Positions 1 through 6,406 of a DNA stretch of 6,895 bases are shown here, piece after piece. This DNA comes from Bacillota bacterium (GTDB lineage Bacteria > Bacillota > Sulfobacillia > RBS10-35): the NCBI GenBank assembly GCA_029960865.1, contig JASBVX010000072.1:1-6895 (forward strand), in the 5' to 3' direction. The position numbers and the translations under genes were made by a program. The notes under the pieces are model-generated. The model saw only the letters and a program-made list of their open reading frames with translations. It had not been told where the DNA came from and did no database searches. Each line of letters starts with the position of its first letter. Position 1 is the first letter of the stretch.

Positions 1-723
1 GTGGTCGGGGATCCCTGGATCCCTATCGATACCAGCAAAGACCAGCCCCAGGCCCTGACTTTCTCTCCGCGGGTCATGGAGGCCAATATCCTACGACGGA
101 TCCTCTTTGAAGACCGTATTCAGCTCACCCCTCTCCATAAACCCGACCCTTCCTGGCCGGAAGAGGAACCGGTCTGGCTGTCGGTCTCAGCCCTGGTGCG
201 GGGGCAGGGAAAGACCGACGGGTTTCATTCCGCCCTTTTGCCCATCCCTTCATGGGTCCGCCGCAAGATTTATTGGAGCCGCCCGGTAGAGGGAGAGGAT
301 TCCTTGGCCGCCACCGCGAGTGGCGGGATCGAGAGGGCAGGCCAGATGGCCCTCAGGGTTTTGAAGCCGGCTGTCTACGTATGGGTCCAAGGGACCCATG
401 ACATCTCCTTCGAGGACAAGGCCGCCGAAGCGTGGTGGGACCGGCCGGCGACGGAGTTCAAAAAGCTTTGGGAGGACGGGTACTTTGCCTGGCTCTGGGA
501 CACAGCAGACCTGGAAAAAGAGAAAGCTCTCACCCGATGGGCCGAGCTACTGCAGGATTGGGCCCTCAAGGTTCTGCGCGATGCCCAGAATAGCCTTCCC
601 AGCCACAGTGGCCGGTGGTGGAAGAGCAAGGTGCTGTCTGAGCGAAAGTTTTTCGGTGCTCTCTATCACCACTTCAGCGATCTGAGAAAGGAGGAAGCTC
701 ATGGAGACACTGGCACCGACTGA
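1..723 (+). CDS. cas8e: Cas8e (Cse1/CasA), Cascade large subunit, C-terminal part (5' end outside window)
   Basis: This is the C-terminal 240 residues of the type I-E Cascade large subunit, which recognises the PAM, helps open the target duplex and recruits Cas3. The frame is open from base 1. The GTG there is probably an internal valine codon, because family members are about 500 residues long and the missing half would lie upstream. Visible landmarks are a Gly-Asp-Pro-Trp-Ile-Pro segment (residues 3-8) followed by a Leu-Thr-Phe-Ser-Pro stretch, typical of the middle of Cse1. A Trp-rich helical C-terminus (about 125-240) matches the family's terminal helix bundle. The stop TGA at 721-723 lies 23 bases inside cse2, so the two are translationally coupled. 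Assignment rests on these motifs plus the complete I-E gene order that follows. Cse1 diverges quickly between species, so the gene context is the stronger support. Confidence 0.9.
   Translation: MVGDPWIPIDTSKDQPQALTFSPRVMEANILRRILFEDRIQLTPLHKPDPSWPEEEPVWLSVSALVRGQGKTDGFHSALLPIPSWVRRKIYWSRPVEGEDSLAATASGGIERAGQMALRVLKPAVYVWVQGTHDISFEDKAAEAWWDRPATEFKKLWEDGYFAWLWDTADLEKEKALTRWAELLQDWALKVLRDAQNSLPSHSGRWWKSKVLSERKFFGALYHHFSDLRKEEAHGDTGTD
687..694 (+). promoter_or_regulatory. Ribosome binding site of cse2
   Basis: AAAGGAGG lies 6 bases before the ATG at 701, inside the end of cas8e. It is a near-perfect Shine-Dalgarno match and fixes the cse2 start even though that start overlaps the upstream gene. 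Confidence 0.8.
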
Positions 724-1237
724 AAGAGAAGGGCTCCCCAGCGTCATCAGGCGTCTGGCAGGGGTATTGGAGAGCGACACCTTCCCCACTGGTGAAAGGG
801 CTCGCCTCAGGCGCATGAGGCCTTCGGCGGCGCCGCCCCTCACCTTTTATCGGTTTGCCCTGCGATACCTACCTGACGATTGGGACCTGTCCCTTGCCCG
901 CCAAAAGGATTGGATCACCATAGTGGCGGGGATGGCCCTCATGAGTCCCTACATCCATAGCCCGCAGGACCCTATGGGAAAAGTCTTGGCTGTCCAAGGG
1001 TATAGCGAAGCCCGGTTGGAACGGTTTCTGGCGGCAGACGAAGACGTAATGCGGACCCTGGCCCTTCGCATCTGTCGCTTCCTTGCAGCCAAGGGAAAGC
1101 CTTTCAACTGGCTGGACTTGGCTTCCCTTCTGCTTTCCAGGGGAGACGAACAGCACCGGCGGGTTCAGGAACGGATCGCCCGTTTCTACTACCGGCAACT
1201 GGAAGAGAACGCCTCTACCAAAGAGAAAGCACAATAA
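701..1237 (+). CDS. cse2: Cse2 (CasB), Cascade small subunit
   Basis: A 178-residue basic, mostly helical protein matching the type I-E small subunit. Two copies in Cascade bridge the belly of the Cas7 filament and stabilise the displaced non-target strand and the R-loop. The key signature is Gly-Glu-Arg-Ala-Arg-Leu-Arg-Arg (residues 31-38), the positively charged motif common near the N-terminus of Cse2, followed by a Phe-Tyr-Arg helix (49-51). A second conserved-looking stretch is Asn-Trp-Leu-Asp-Leu (136-140), before the basic final helix. The length is near that of E. coli CasB (160 residues). ATG 701 was chosen for the strong Shine-Dalgarno 6 bases upstream. It overlaps cas8e by 23 bases and stops 25 bases before cas7e. 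The last residues (after about 168) are polar and probably disordered. Confidence 0.93.
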   Translation: METLAPTEREGLPSVIRRLAGVLESDTFPTGERARLRRMRPSAAPPLTFYRFALRYLPDDWDLSLARQKDWITIVAGMALMSPYIHSPQDPMGKVLAVQGYSEARLERFLAADEDVMRTLALRICRFLAAKGKPFNWLDLASLLLSRGDEQHRRVQERIARFYYRQLEENASTKEKAQ

Positions 1238-1247
1238 AGAACTTGAG

Positions 1248-1254
1248 AAGGAGG
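1248..1254 (+). promoter_or_regulatory. Ribosome binding site that fixes the cas7e start
   Basis: AAGGAGG in the short cse2-cas7e gap lies 8 bases before a GTG at 1263. The reading frame is open far upstream into cse2 (to about 1083), so this site decides the start. Translation from the GTG begins with the usual Cas7e N-terminus (Phe-Leu-Gln-Ile-His). Confidence 0.8.
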
Positions 1255-1262
1255 AATTTGTC

Positions 1263-2423
1263 GTGTTTTTGCAGATTCACTATCTCACCAGCTACCATGC
1301 CAGCCTCCTGAACCGAGACGATGCCGGGCTGGCCAAGCGCATCTCGTTTGGGGGCGCGCCCAGGTTGAGGGTATCCAGCCAAAGCCTGAAACGTCACTGG
1401 CGCCTCTGGATGATGGATCAGACCGACCTTCCCTCCGCCAGCAGAACCCGCTATTTCTTTGAGCGCCAGGTCAAAAGGCGGCTTGTCCAAGAAGGTCTGC
1501 CGGAAGAAGTGGCCCACGAGCTCACCTTTGTGCTGGGGAAACAGATCCTCACCAGCGCCGGAGAGCGAGACGCCTTGGACCGCGACACCTTGCAGCTGAA
1601 GCAACCCATCTTGTTTGGAGAGGTAGAAGCCGACTACCTGGTCAACCTTATCAAAGATGCAGCCGACATCGGATCCATCGAAAAAGCCAAACACCATTTG
1701 GAAACTTACGTCAAAGACGCGCAGTCGAATTTTAGAGTACTTCTCCGGCAAGCCAAGCTTCCTGCAGGATTTGAAGGAGCCATGTTCGGGCGCTTCGTGA
1801 CCTCCGACATCCTGACTCGTGTGGATGCTCCTGTTCATGTGGCCCACGCCTTCACCACCCACGCTCTGGATACCGAAGTCGACTACTTCACAGCGGTGGA
1901 CGATCTGGCGGAGGGAGAGACAGGAGCTGCTCATGCAGGGGACATGGAACTGGGCACAGGGATCTTTTACGGATATGTGGCGGTGGACATCCCGCTCCTC
2001 GTTTCCAACCTGACAGGCGTGGAAAGGGAACGCTGGCACACGGAAGATCTAGAAGACGTGCAAAGGCTGCTGGATCTTTTCGTGCAGGCGGTGGCCACCG
2101 TGAGCCCAGGGGCCAAGCTGGGGGCAACCGCGCCCCATGCTCGCGCTGATTTCGTTCTCCTGGAGTTGGGGAAGAGCCAGCCCCGGAGCCTGGCCAACGC
2201 GTTCCTTAGGCCTGTGGAACTCAGTGGCCGCCGCCATGCCATGGAGCAGTCAGTGGAGGCCCTGGCCCGTTATCTTGATGGTCTCGAGGCCATGTATGGT
2301 CAGCCGGAAGAAACCCGCTTTGTCGCCTCACTCCATCCTTGGTCTCGTTCCTTCGAGGCAAAAACCTCTTTGCCCCAAGCCATCGATGGGATCCAGGAAG
2401 CTTTGAGGAGACATGCTCAATGA
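1263..2423 (+). CDS. cas7e: Cas7e (Cse4/CasC), Cascade backbone subunit
   Basis: A 386-residue RAMP-fold protein that polymerises (six copies in E. coli Cascade) along the crRNA to form the backbone and present the spacer for target pairing. Recognition is very strong. The N-terminus carries Gln-Ile-His, then Asn-Arg-Asp-Asp-Ala-Gly-Leu-Ala-Lys-Arg (17-26). After that come Arg-Val-Ser-Ser-Gln (36-40) and Leu-Lys-Arg-His-Trp-Arg, the Cas7e hallmark around the RNA-binding strand. The middle has the Val-Ala-His-Ala-Phe-Thr-Thr-His and Phe-Thr-Ala-Val-Asp-Asp-Leu blocks, also characteristic of the family. E. coli CasC has 363 residues, so the length is normal. I use GTG 1263 rather than farther upstream starts because of the ribosome site at 1248-1254 and because upstream sequence codes for cse2 in another frame. 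The stop overlaps the cas5e start as ATGA. Confidence 0.97.
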   Translation: MFLQIHYLTSYHASLLNRDDAGLAKRISFGGAPRLRVSSQSLKRHWRLWMMDQTDLPSASRTRYFFERQVKRRLVQEGLPEEVAHELTFVLGKQILTSAGERDALDRDTLQLKQPILFGEVEADYLVNLIKDAADIGSIEKAKHHLETYVKDAQSNFRVLLRQAKLPAGFEGAMFGRFVTSDILTRVDAPVHVAHAFTTHALDTEVDYFTAVDDLAEGETGAAHAGDMELGTGIFYGYVAVDIPLLVSNLTGVERERWHTEDLEDVQRLLDLFVQAVATVSPGAKLGATAPHARADFVLLELGKSQPRSLANAFLRPVELSGRRHAMEQSVEALARYLDGLEAMYGQPEETRFVASLHPWSRSFEAKTSLPQAIDGIQEALRRHAQ

Positions 2424-3187
2424 GGGCTCTCGTCTTGCGCTTCGATGCTCCTCTTGCCAGTTTCGGGGGAGTACGGATCGATAACCACGGGGTGGTGGAG
2501 CGTTTTCCTGGCACAAGCATGCTGACAGGCCTCTTGGCCAACGCCTTGGGGTGGAGGCATGGGGAAGCCGATCGTTTGACCGAGCTGCAGGGAAGAGTCA
2601 CCTTTGCGGCCCGGTGGGATGTGCCGCCCATACGGCTTATCGATTATCACACGGTCGACCTGGGTCAACCCAAGATGATGGGGTACCCCTCCTCCTCTGA
2701 AAAGGCGGCGGGATGGACCACCTGGGGTTTTCTTGAAGAGAGGGCGGGAGGAACCGCCAAGAAAGCCATCCATGAACGGTATCAACATTACTGGGCCGAT
2801 GGCGTCCTCACCCTGGCCCTGACCCTGAAAGGGGAAGGTCAACCCTTCCTGGAGGATCTGGAGGCCGCCCTTCGCTATCCTGCCCGGCCCCTGTTCCTGG
2901 GGCGCAAGGCCTGCCTGCCGTCGAGGCCCCTTGTGGATCCTTTGCAACCGATGGTGGAAGGTGAGGACCTGCGCCAGATCATCTCCGCCATACCGCTTTT
3001 GCATCGGGGAGAACCTGCCCCTTCCCGGGTGGAAGTATGCTGGCCGGGAGAACTGGGTCTGGAGGGGATGTCAGGCCAGCTGCGGGAGGTTTTTGATCTC
3101 CGGGATTGGAAGAACCAGGTGGCTTCGGGGAGTCGCTTGCAGGCGGAAGGATGGGTGGCATGGGCCGGGGAGGTGATGCCCGCATGA
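2420..3187 (+). CDS. cas5e: Cas5e (CasD), Cascade crRNA 5'-handle-binding subunit
   Basis: A 255-residue RAMP-family protein that caps the 5' handle of the crRNA at the Cascade base and contacts Cas8e. The N-terminus opens with the Cas5 beta strand and glycine turn (Leu-Arg-Phe-Asp-Ala-Pro-Leu-Ala-Ser-Phe-Gly-Gly, 6-17). A Ser-Met-Leu-Thr-Gly-Leu-Leu-Ala-Asn-Ala-Leu-Gly-Trp helix follows (33-45). The most diagnostic block is Tyr-Pro-Ala-Arg-Pro-Leu-Phe-Leu-Gly-Arg-Lys-Ala-Cys-Leu-Pro-Ser (153-168), the conserved Cas5e segment. E. coli CasD is 224 residues, so this is slightly longer, mainly at the C-terminus. The frame is open upstream to about 2339, but ATG 2420 gives the family N-terminus. 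It forms an ATGA overlap with the cas7e stop, with GAGGAG at 2405-2410 as a plausible ribosome site. Confidence 0.95.
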   Translation: MRALVLRFDAPLASFGGVRIDNHGVVERFPGTSMLTGLLANALGWRHGEADRLTELQGRVTFAARWDVPPIRLIDYHTVDLGQPKMMGYPSSSEKAAGWTTWGFLEERAGGTAKKAIHERYQHYWADGVLTLALTLKGEGQPFLEDLEAALRYPARPLFLGRKACLPSRPLVDPLQPMVEGEDLRQIISAIPLLHRGEPAPSRVEVCWPGELGLEGMSGQLREVFDLRDWKNQVASGSRLQAEGWVAWAGEVMPA

Positions 3188-3906
3188 GTCTTCACATGGT
3201 GGAGATATACCTTGATATGAAAGCCCTCCTGGATGTCCTACATCACAAGAAACGCCTTCACCACGACGATGAGGATCTTGGATACGGTATGCACACATGG
3301 CTTAGGGAGGCCTTTGGGGAACTGGCCCCTCAGCCGTGGCGCCTTTGGGCAGGCCAGGGCCGGCCCGCCCGGCTTTTGGGATATGGTCGCCATTCCGCCT
3401 CAGAGTTGCGGCAAGCCCTGCCCGACTTTGCCAGTCCCTCCTTGGCGGCCGTTGTGCCTGATCCAGGGCGGGACATCCAGAGTAAAATCCTTCCCGGCTG
3501 GGACAGAGGCCGGCGCCTGGGCTTTGAAATTTTGGCGGTTCCTGTGGGCCGCAAGTCCCGTTCGGGGGTGGAGAAGGACTACTACCTCCTGGCCATGGAT
3601 CAGGGGAAACAGGCCTCCCGGGAAGAAATCTACCGCTCCTGGCTGGTACGCCAGATGAGCCCGGGTGCCCATGTCCGCCGCGTGGATTTGGTCGGTTTTC
3701 GCCTCCTGAAGACGTGGCGGCGCCAGAGAAGCGGGGCAGCACCCTCAGAGCAGCGCTTCCGGCCTCTCATCCGGCCCCAGGCGCTTTTTAGAGGGGAGCT
3801 GGAAGTCTCCGATGCGGAAGCTTTCCAACGTCTTTTGGCCCGGGGCGTAGGCCGTCACGTGGCCTTTGGCTACGGTATGCTTCTCCTACGCCCGCCTCGA
3901 TCATGA
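3184..3906 (+). CDS. cas6e: Cas6e (Cse3/CasE), CRISPR RNA-processing endoribonuclease
   Basis: A 240-residue metal-independent ribonuclease that cuts the repeat hairpin in pre-crRNA and stays bound to its 3' stem-loop as the Cascade head. It should have two ferredoxin-like domains. The C-terminus has the glycine-rich RAMP loop Gly-Val-Gly-Arg-His-Val-Ala-Phe-Gly-Tyr-Gly (221-231) followed by Leu-Leu-Leu-Arg-Pro. His37, in Tyr-Gly-Met-His-Thr-Trp-Leu (34-40), aligns by eye with the catalytic His20 region of E. coli CasE (Tyr-x-x-His spacing, then Leu and Phe), so I propose it as the general catalytic histidine. The protein is about 40 residues longer than E. coli CasE and belongs to a form with Leu-Gly-Tyr-Gly-Arg-His-Ser-Ala near residue 70. 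The start ATG 3184 overlaps the cas5e stop as ATGA, and the stop overlaps the cas1 start the same way. Confidence 0.94.
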   Translation: MSLHMVEIYLDMKALLDVLHHKKRLHHDDEDLGYGMHTWLREAFGELAPQPWRLWAGQGRPARLLGYGRHSASELRQALPDFASPSLAAVVPDPGRDIQSKILPGWDRGRRLGFEILAVPVGRKSRSGVEKDYYLLAMDQGKQASREEIYRSWLVRQMSPGAHVRRVDLVGFRLLKTWRRQRSGAAPSEQRFRPLIRPQALFRGELEVSDAEAFQRLLARGVGRHVAFGYGMLLLRPPRS

Positions 3907-4742
3907 GTTCGCCCTTCCTTCCCGGGAGATTGGGCCTGGCTGCCTCCAGGGTTCCCTACGTGGACCGGCATGGCCTTCTGTTTCTCAGCCGAGGCCGGCT
4001 GTACGTGGAAAAAGGAACCCTTCGCTTCGAAGCCGCCGGTTCCCATGACCTGCAACCAGGTGACTACGCCATCCCTTATCAGACTGTCAGCACCATCCTC
4101 TTGGGACCGGGCAGCAGCATCACCCATGATGCCCTCCGGATCCTGGCCCGCCACGGCACCCTCCTTCTGGCAGTCGGAGAGGGGGGTGTCAAGATGTACA
4201 GCGCGCCTCCCATGGGACAGGGCCGGAGCGACGTGGCCCGGGCCCATGCCCGGCTCTGGGCCGATGAGGAACAGCGCAGCCTGGTGGCAAGACGCATGTA
4301 TGCCTTCCGCTTCGGAGAAGTCTTCCCTGACAAGGACATCAGCGCCCTCAGGGGGATGGAAGGGGGCAGGATGCGGGAATCCTACAAGATCCTGGCCCAA
4401 AAATACGGGGTTGACTGGGATGCCCGCCGCTACGACCGCTCCGACCCCGAGGCGGCCGACGTCCCCAATCAGGCCATCAACCACAGCAGCACCTTTGTGG
4501 AGGCGGCAGCGGAAATCGCTGTAGCTGCCGTCGGTGCCCTTCCTCCTCTAGGTTTTATCCATGAAGAGTCCAGCAACGCCTTCACCCTGGATATCGCCGA
4601 TCTCTGGCGGGTGTCGGTGACGCTGCCGGTGGCTTTTACAGCGGCGGCCCGGGTGCAAAAGAACCCGGATCTGCCGCTGGAGCGGGAGGTCCGTTTCGAA
4701 GCGGCCAAGGTCTTTCGCCAAACGAAACTGTCCCTGCCATGA
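3903..4742 (+). CDS. cas1e: Cas1e, spacer integrase, with a probable C-terminal frameshift
   Basis: A 279-residue type I-E Cas1, the metal-dependent integrase that works with Cas2 to insert spacers next to the leader. The N-terminal beta domain is followed by the helical catalytic domain. Active-site residues are all visible: Glu153 in Arg-Gly-Met-Glu-Gly-Gly-Arg-Met-Arg, His220 in Gly-Phe-Ile-His, and Asp230 and Asp233 in Leu-Asp-Ile-Ala-Asp. These correspond to E. coli Glu141, His208, Asp218 and Asp221. ATG 3903 makes an ATGA overlap with cas6e. The C-terminus is odd. The frame ends Lys-Leu-Ser-Leu-Pro at a TGA at 4740-4742. Adding one A after base 4730 gives Lys-Leu-Ile-Pro-Ala-Met-Ile-Glu, as expected from the E. 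coli Lys-Leu-Ile-Pro motif, and the frame then runs to a TGA at 4772-4774. All catalytic residues precede the lesion, so the protein may still be active, or the sequence may contain an error. Confidence 0.95.
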   Translation: MSSPFLPGRLGLAASRVPYVDRHGLLFLSRGRLYVEKGTLRFEAAGSHDLQPGDYAIPYQTVSTILLGPGSSITHDALRILARHGTLLLAVGEGGVKMYSAPPMGQGRSDVARAHARLWADEEQRSLVARRMYAFRFGEVFPDKDISALRGMEGGRMRESYKILAQKYGVDWDARRYDRSDPEAADVPNQAINHSSTFVEAAAEIAVAAVGALPPLGFIHEESSNAFTLDIADLWRVSVTLPVAFTAAARVQKNPDLPLEREVRFEAAKVFRQTKLSLP

Positions 4743-4752
4743 TCGAGAGGAC

Positions 4753-4758
4753 AAGGAG
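4753..4758 (+). promoter_or_regulatory. Ribosome binding site of cas2
   Basis: AAGGAG lies 6 bases before ATG 4765 and 12 before the second in-frame ATG at 4771. Spacing favours 4765. The second ATG matches the usual Cas2e start (Met-Thr-Val-Val-Val-Thr-Arg-Asn-Val) and would make an ATGA overlap with the restored cas1 frame. Confidence 0.6.
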
Positions 4759-4764
4759 CTGCCC

Positions 4765-5103
4765 ATGTCCATGACGGTAGTGGTGACGAGAAACGTCTCT
4801 GACCGCATGCGGGGGTTTCTGGCCTCTGCCATGCTGGAAGCTTCGCCGGGAGTCTATTGCGGTTTCTACCTCTCCAAGGCCGTCAGGGAACGGATTTGGT
4901 CGGTCCTGGACGACTGGTTCCCAAAAGAAACCGATGCCAGCGTCGTGATGCTCTGGAGGGAGCCCTCCCTTCCAGGAGGTCAGGGGATCCGCACCTTAGG
5001 AACGACCCCCATTTCGTTCGTCGAAAAGGACGGCATGGTCCTGGCCATGAAACCCCTGCAATCTTCTTCGCCAGATGATGGTCATCCATCCCGCCATCGG
5101 TAG
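4765..5103 (+). CDS. cas2e: Cas2e, adaptation complex subunit
   Basis: A 112-residue type I-E Cas2 with ferredoxin-like fold, the dimeric core that bridges two Cas1 dimers and measures prespacer length. The N-terminus Thr-Val-Val-Val-Thr-Arg-Asn-Val (4-11), Arg-Gly-Phe-Leu-Ala-Ser (16-21) and Pro-Gly-Val-Tyr (28-31) are family hallmarks. Gly-Gly-Gln-Gly-Ile-Arg-Thr-Leu-Gly (71-79) is another I-E Cas2 block. The core ends near Met-Lys-Pro-Leu (95-98). The last 14 residues are a polar tail (Ser/Asp/His/Arg-rich) that exceeds the usual length of about 95-100, and most of it is encoded across the 3' end of the convergent exonuclease gene. Start choice is between ATG 4765 (better ribosome-site spacing) and ATG 4771 (closer to family N-terminus), a two-residue difference. 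No exonuclease domain is fused to it here, unlike some I-E Cas2 proteins. Confidence 0.94.
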   Translation: MSMTVVVTRNVSDRMRGFLASAMLEASPGVYCGFYLSKAVRERIWSVLDDWFPKETDASVVMLWREPSLPGGQGIRTLGTTPISFVEKDGMVLAMKPLQSSSPDDGHPSRHR

Positions 5104-6050
5104 AGGTTATCGGTCCTCCTCGTTTGAAGGTAAGACCTCCATAAGGCCTCCCCCACATGGGCCTCCTCCAGAAGGTTTCCCTCGCTGGAATACCAGCAGG
5201 TCTCGTTGGTTTTTTCGATGTGCACCCGGTAGACCTCCGCAGAGGGCCCTACCTCGATGGCGCAGGTATTCTTTCCTGTGGCCTCATAGGTGGCCAAAGC
5301 CAGGGTTTGCAGCTCCTGAACCTTCCCCAGCACCCCCTGGCGCAGCCTTTGGAAGGCGGATTCAAGCCATGCCACACCGCCCTTCACCGTTTGAAGGGCC
5401 AGGGCTAGATGGAGGGCATCCTCCAGGGCGCTATGGGCCCTCGGGGAAGGAATCTCTAAGGCATGGAGAATGGATGGCAAACTGGCAGAAGGGAGTTTCA
5501 GCTCCTTTTTCCACGGGTAACGAAGGGTATCCAGCCAGCGGTCGAAGGAGATGTTTTGCACCAAGAAACGGGCATCGAAATGGAACACATTGTGCCCCAC
5601 GGCAAAATCGGCCAGGTCAAAAAAGGCCTGCACCAGGTCCCAGGCGATATGCTGGCCCGCCAGATGAGACCGTTCCAGGCCATGGATCTTGGAAACCCGC
5701 CGCGGGATGGGAAAACCGGGGTCTTCCCAGCCCACGTAGGAGCGCAGATGGCGGAGTTCATTCCCTTCCAGGACAAAGAGGGAAAGGGCGATCTCCACGA
5801 TGACGTCCCTTTTGGGATAGAGGCCGGTGGTCTCCAGATCCAGAAAGAGGAGACGGGGGCTTTCCAAAGAGGCCTCCCAAAGGACCGGCGCAGAAAAAGG
5901 ATCTTGGGGACGCTGGGACGATAGGGTCTGCGGCCAACCGGCCCGGGCCTTGAGGAAGGGAGAAGCGGCGGCATCATGGAGGACGATCTCCTGTGATTGT
6001 TCCGTCAGGCCCGTCAGAGGAGAAGGTGACGTCCCGTTCTTTCCGGCCAT
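5082..6050 (-). CDS. DnaQ-like DEDDh 3'-5' exonuclease, convergent with cas2
   Basis: A 322-residue protein with an exonuclease domain of the DnaQ (DNA polymerase III epsilon) superfamily at about 65-222. The five catalytic positions are visible. Exo I is Phe-Leu-Asp71-Leu-Glu73-Thr-Thr-Gly, Exo II is Val-Gly-His-Asn-Val-Phe-His-Phe-Asp159, and Exo III is Arg-Ala-His206-Ser-Ala-Leu-Glu-Asp211-Ala. This is the DEDDh arrangement, acting on 3' ends of single-stranded DNA or RNA. Residues 1-64 are a polar extension without recognised motif. Residues 225-322 form a C-terminal region, partly strand-like, which I cannot assign. The gene is tail-to-tail with cas2, overlapping 22 bases. ATG 6050 has only a weak purine-rich site (GGTGGGAA) upstream, and I see no clear promoter. 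DnaQ-family enzymes trim prespacer 3' ends for Cas1-Cas2, and some I-E Cas2 proteins carry a fused DnaQ domain, so a role in adaptation is plausible but inferred. A general repair or RNA-turnover exonuclease that happens to lie here is the alternative. Confidence 0.9.
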   Translation of the reverse strand: MAGKNGTSPSPLTGLTEQSQEIVLHDAAASPFLKARAGWPQTLSSQRPQDPFSAPVLWEASLESPRLLFLDLETTGLYPKRDVIVEIALSLFVLEGNELRHLRSYVGWEDPGFPIPRRVSKIHGLERSHLAGQHIAWDLVQAFFDLADFAVGHNVFHFDARFLVQNISFDRWLDTLRYPWKKELKLPSASLPSILHALEIPSPRAHSALEDALHLALALQTVKGGVAWLESAFQRLRQGVLGKVQELQTLALATYEATGKNTCAIEVGPSAEVYRVHIEKTNETCWYSSEGNLLEEAHVGEALWRSYLQTRRTDNLYRWRDG

Positions 6051-6380
6051 CAGGTTCCCACCGCCCTCGCCGCTACCGTCAAGAGAAAAAGTGGACCCAT
6101 ACCAAGAATATACAAGCCATCGAGGCGGCTCCGATACCCTTAGCGCTCAGGAACTAGCGGGTGCTTCCAGCAGCCCTGGGGGAGGTGGGTACCTTGGATG
6201 GACATCCTTCCATGGAGACAAAGGGGGTGCTTACCGGCAGGTGGGCCGTTCCCAGTCCCTCACCGGCGACCTCTCCTAGGGCGCAAAAAAGACCCAAGTT
6301 CCGATGGCCCCGGCACCCCGTGCTCCCATCGTCCTGATCCGCTATGCCCTCTCAGGCCCAGGAGCATTTCCCGTAACCCA

Positions 6381-6406
6381 GACCCTTTTTCCTTGGAAAA
6401 AGCGTC
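6381..6406. repeat. 26-base inverted repeat in the intergenic region
   Basis: Two arms, GAC-C-CTTTTTC and GAAAAAG-C-GTC, surround a CTTG loop. Seven base pairs form next to the loop, then one C/C mismatch, then three more pairs. It could be a hairpin in RNA or an operator-like dyad. It lacks a following T-run in either direction, so it is not a standard terminator. Confidence 0.5.

Noticed and set aside
1083..1262. Possible N-terminal extension of Cas7e from the upstream open frame
   Set aside because: The upstream part overlaps cse2 in another frame, and the ribosome site at 1248-1254 with GTG 1263 gives exactly the family N-terminus.
1215..2039. A 274-codon - strand open frame
   Set aside because: It is antisense to cse2/cas7e, and its translation looks random (Cys/His/Ser mix) while the + strand frame carries unmistakable Cas7e motifs.
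5074..5086. Small dyad GATGA-TGG-TCATC at the cas2/exonuclease junction
   Set aside because: Only five pairs and no T-run on either strand, so not a credible terminator between the convergent genes.
5075..5803. A 242-codon + strand open frame
   Set aside because: The translation is Pro/Arg/Gly-rich low complexity, typical of a wrong frame in GC-rich DNA, and it is antisense to the exonuclease.
5463..5924. A 153-codon + strand open frame
   Set aside because: It lies inside the exonuclease gene on the opposite strand, whose translation has all DEDDh motifs; this frame has none and no ribosome site.
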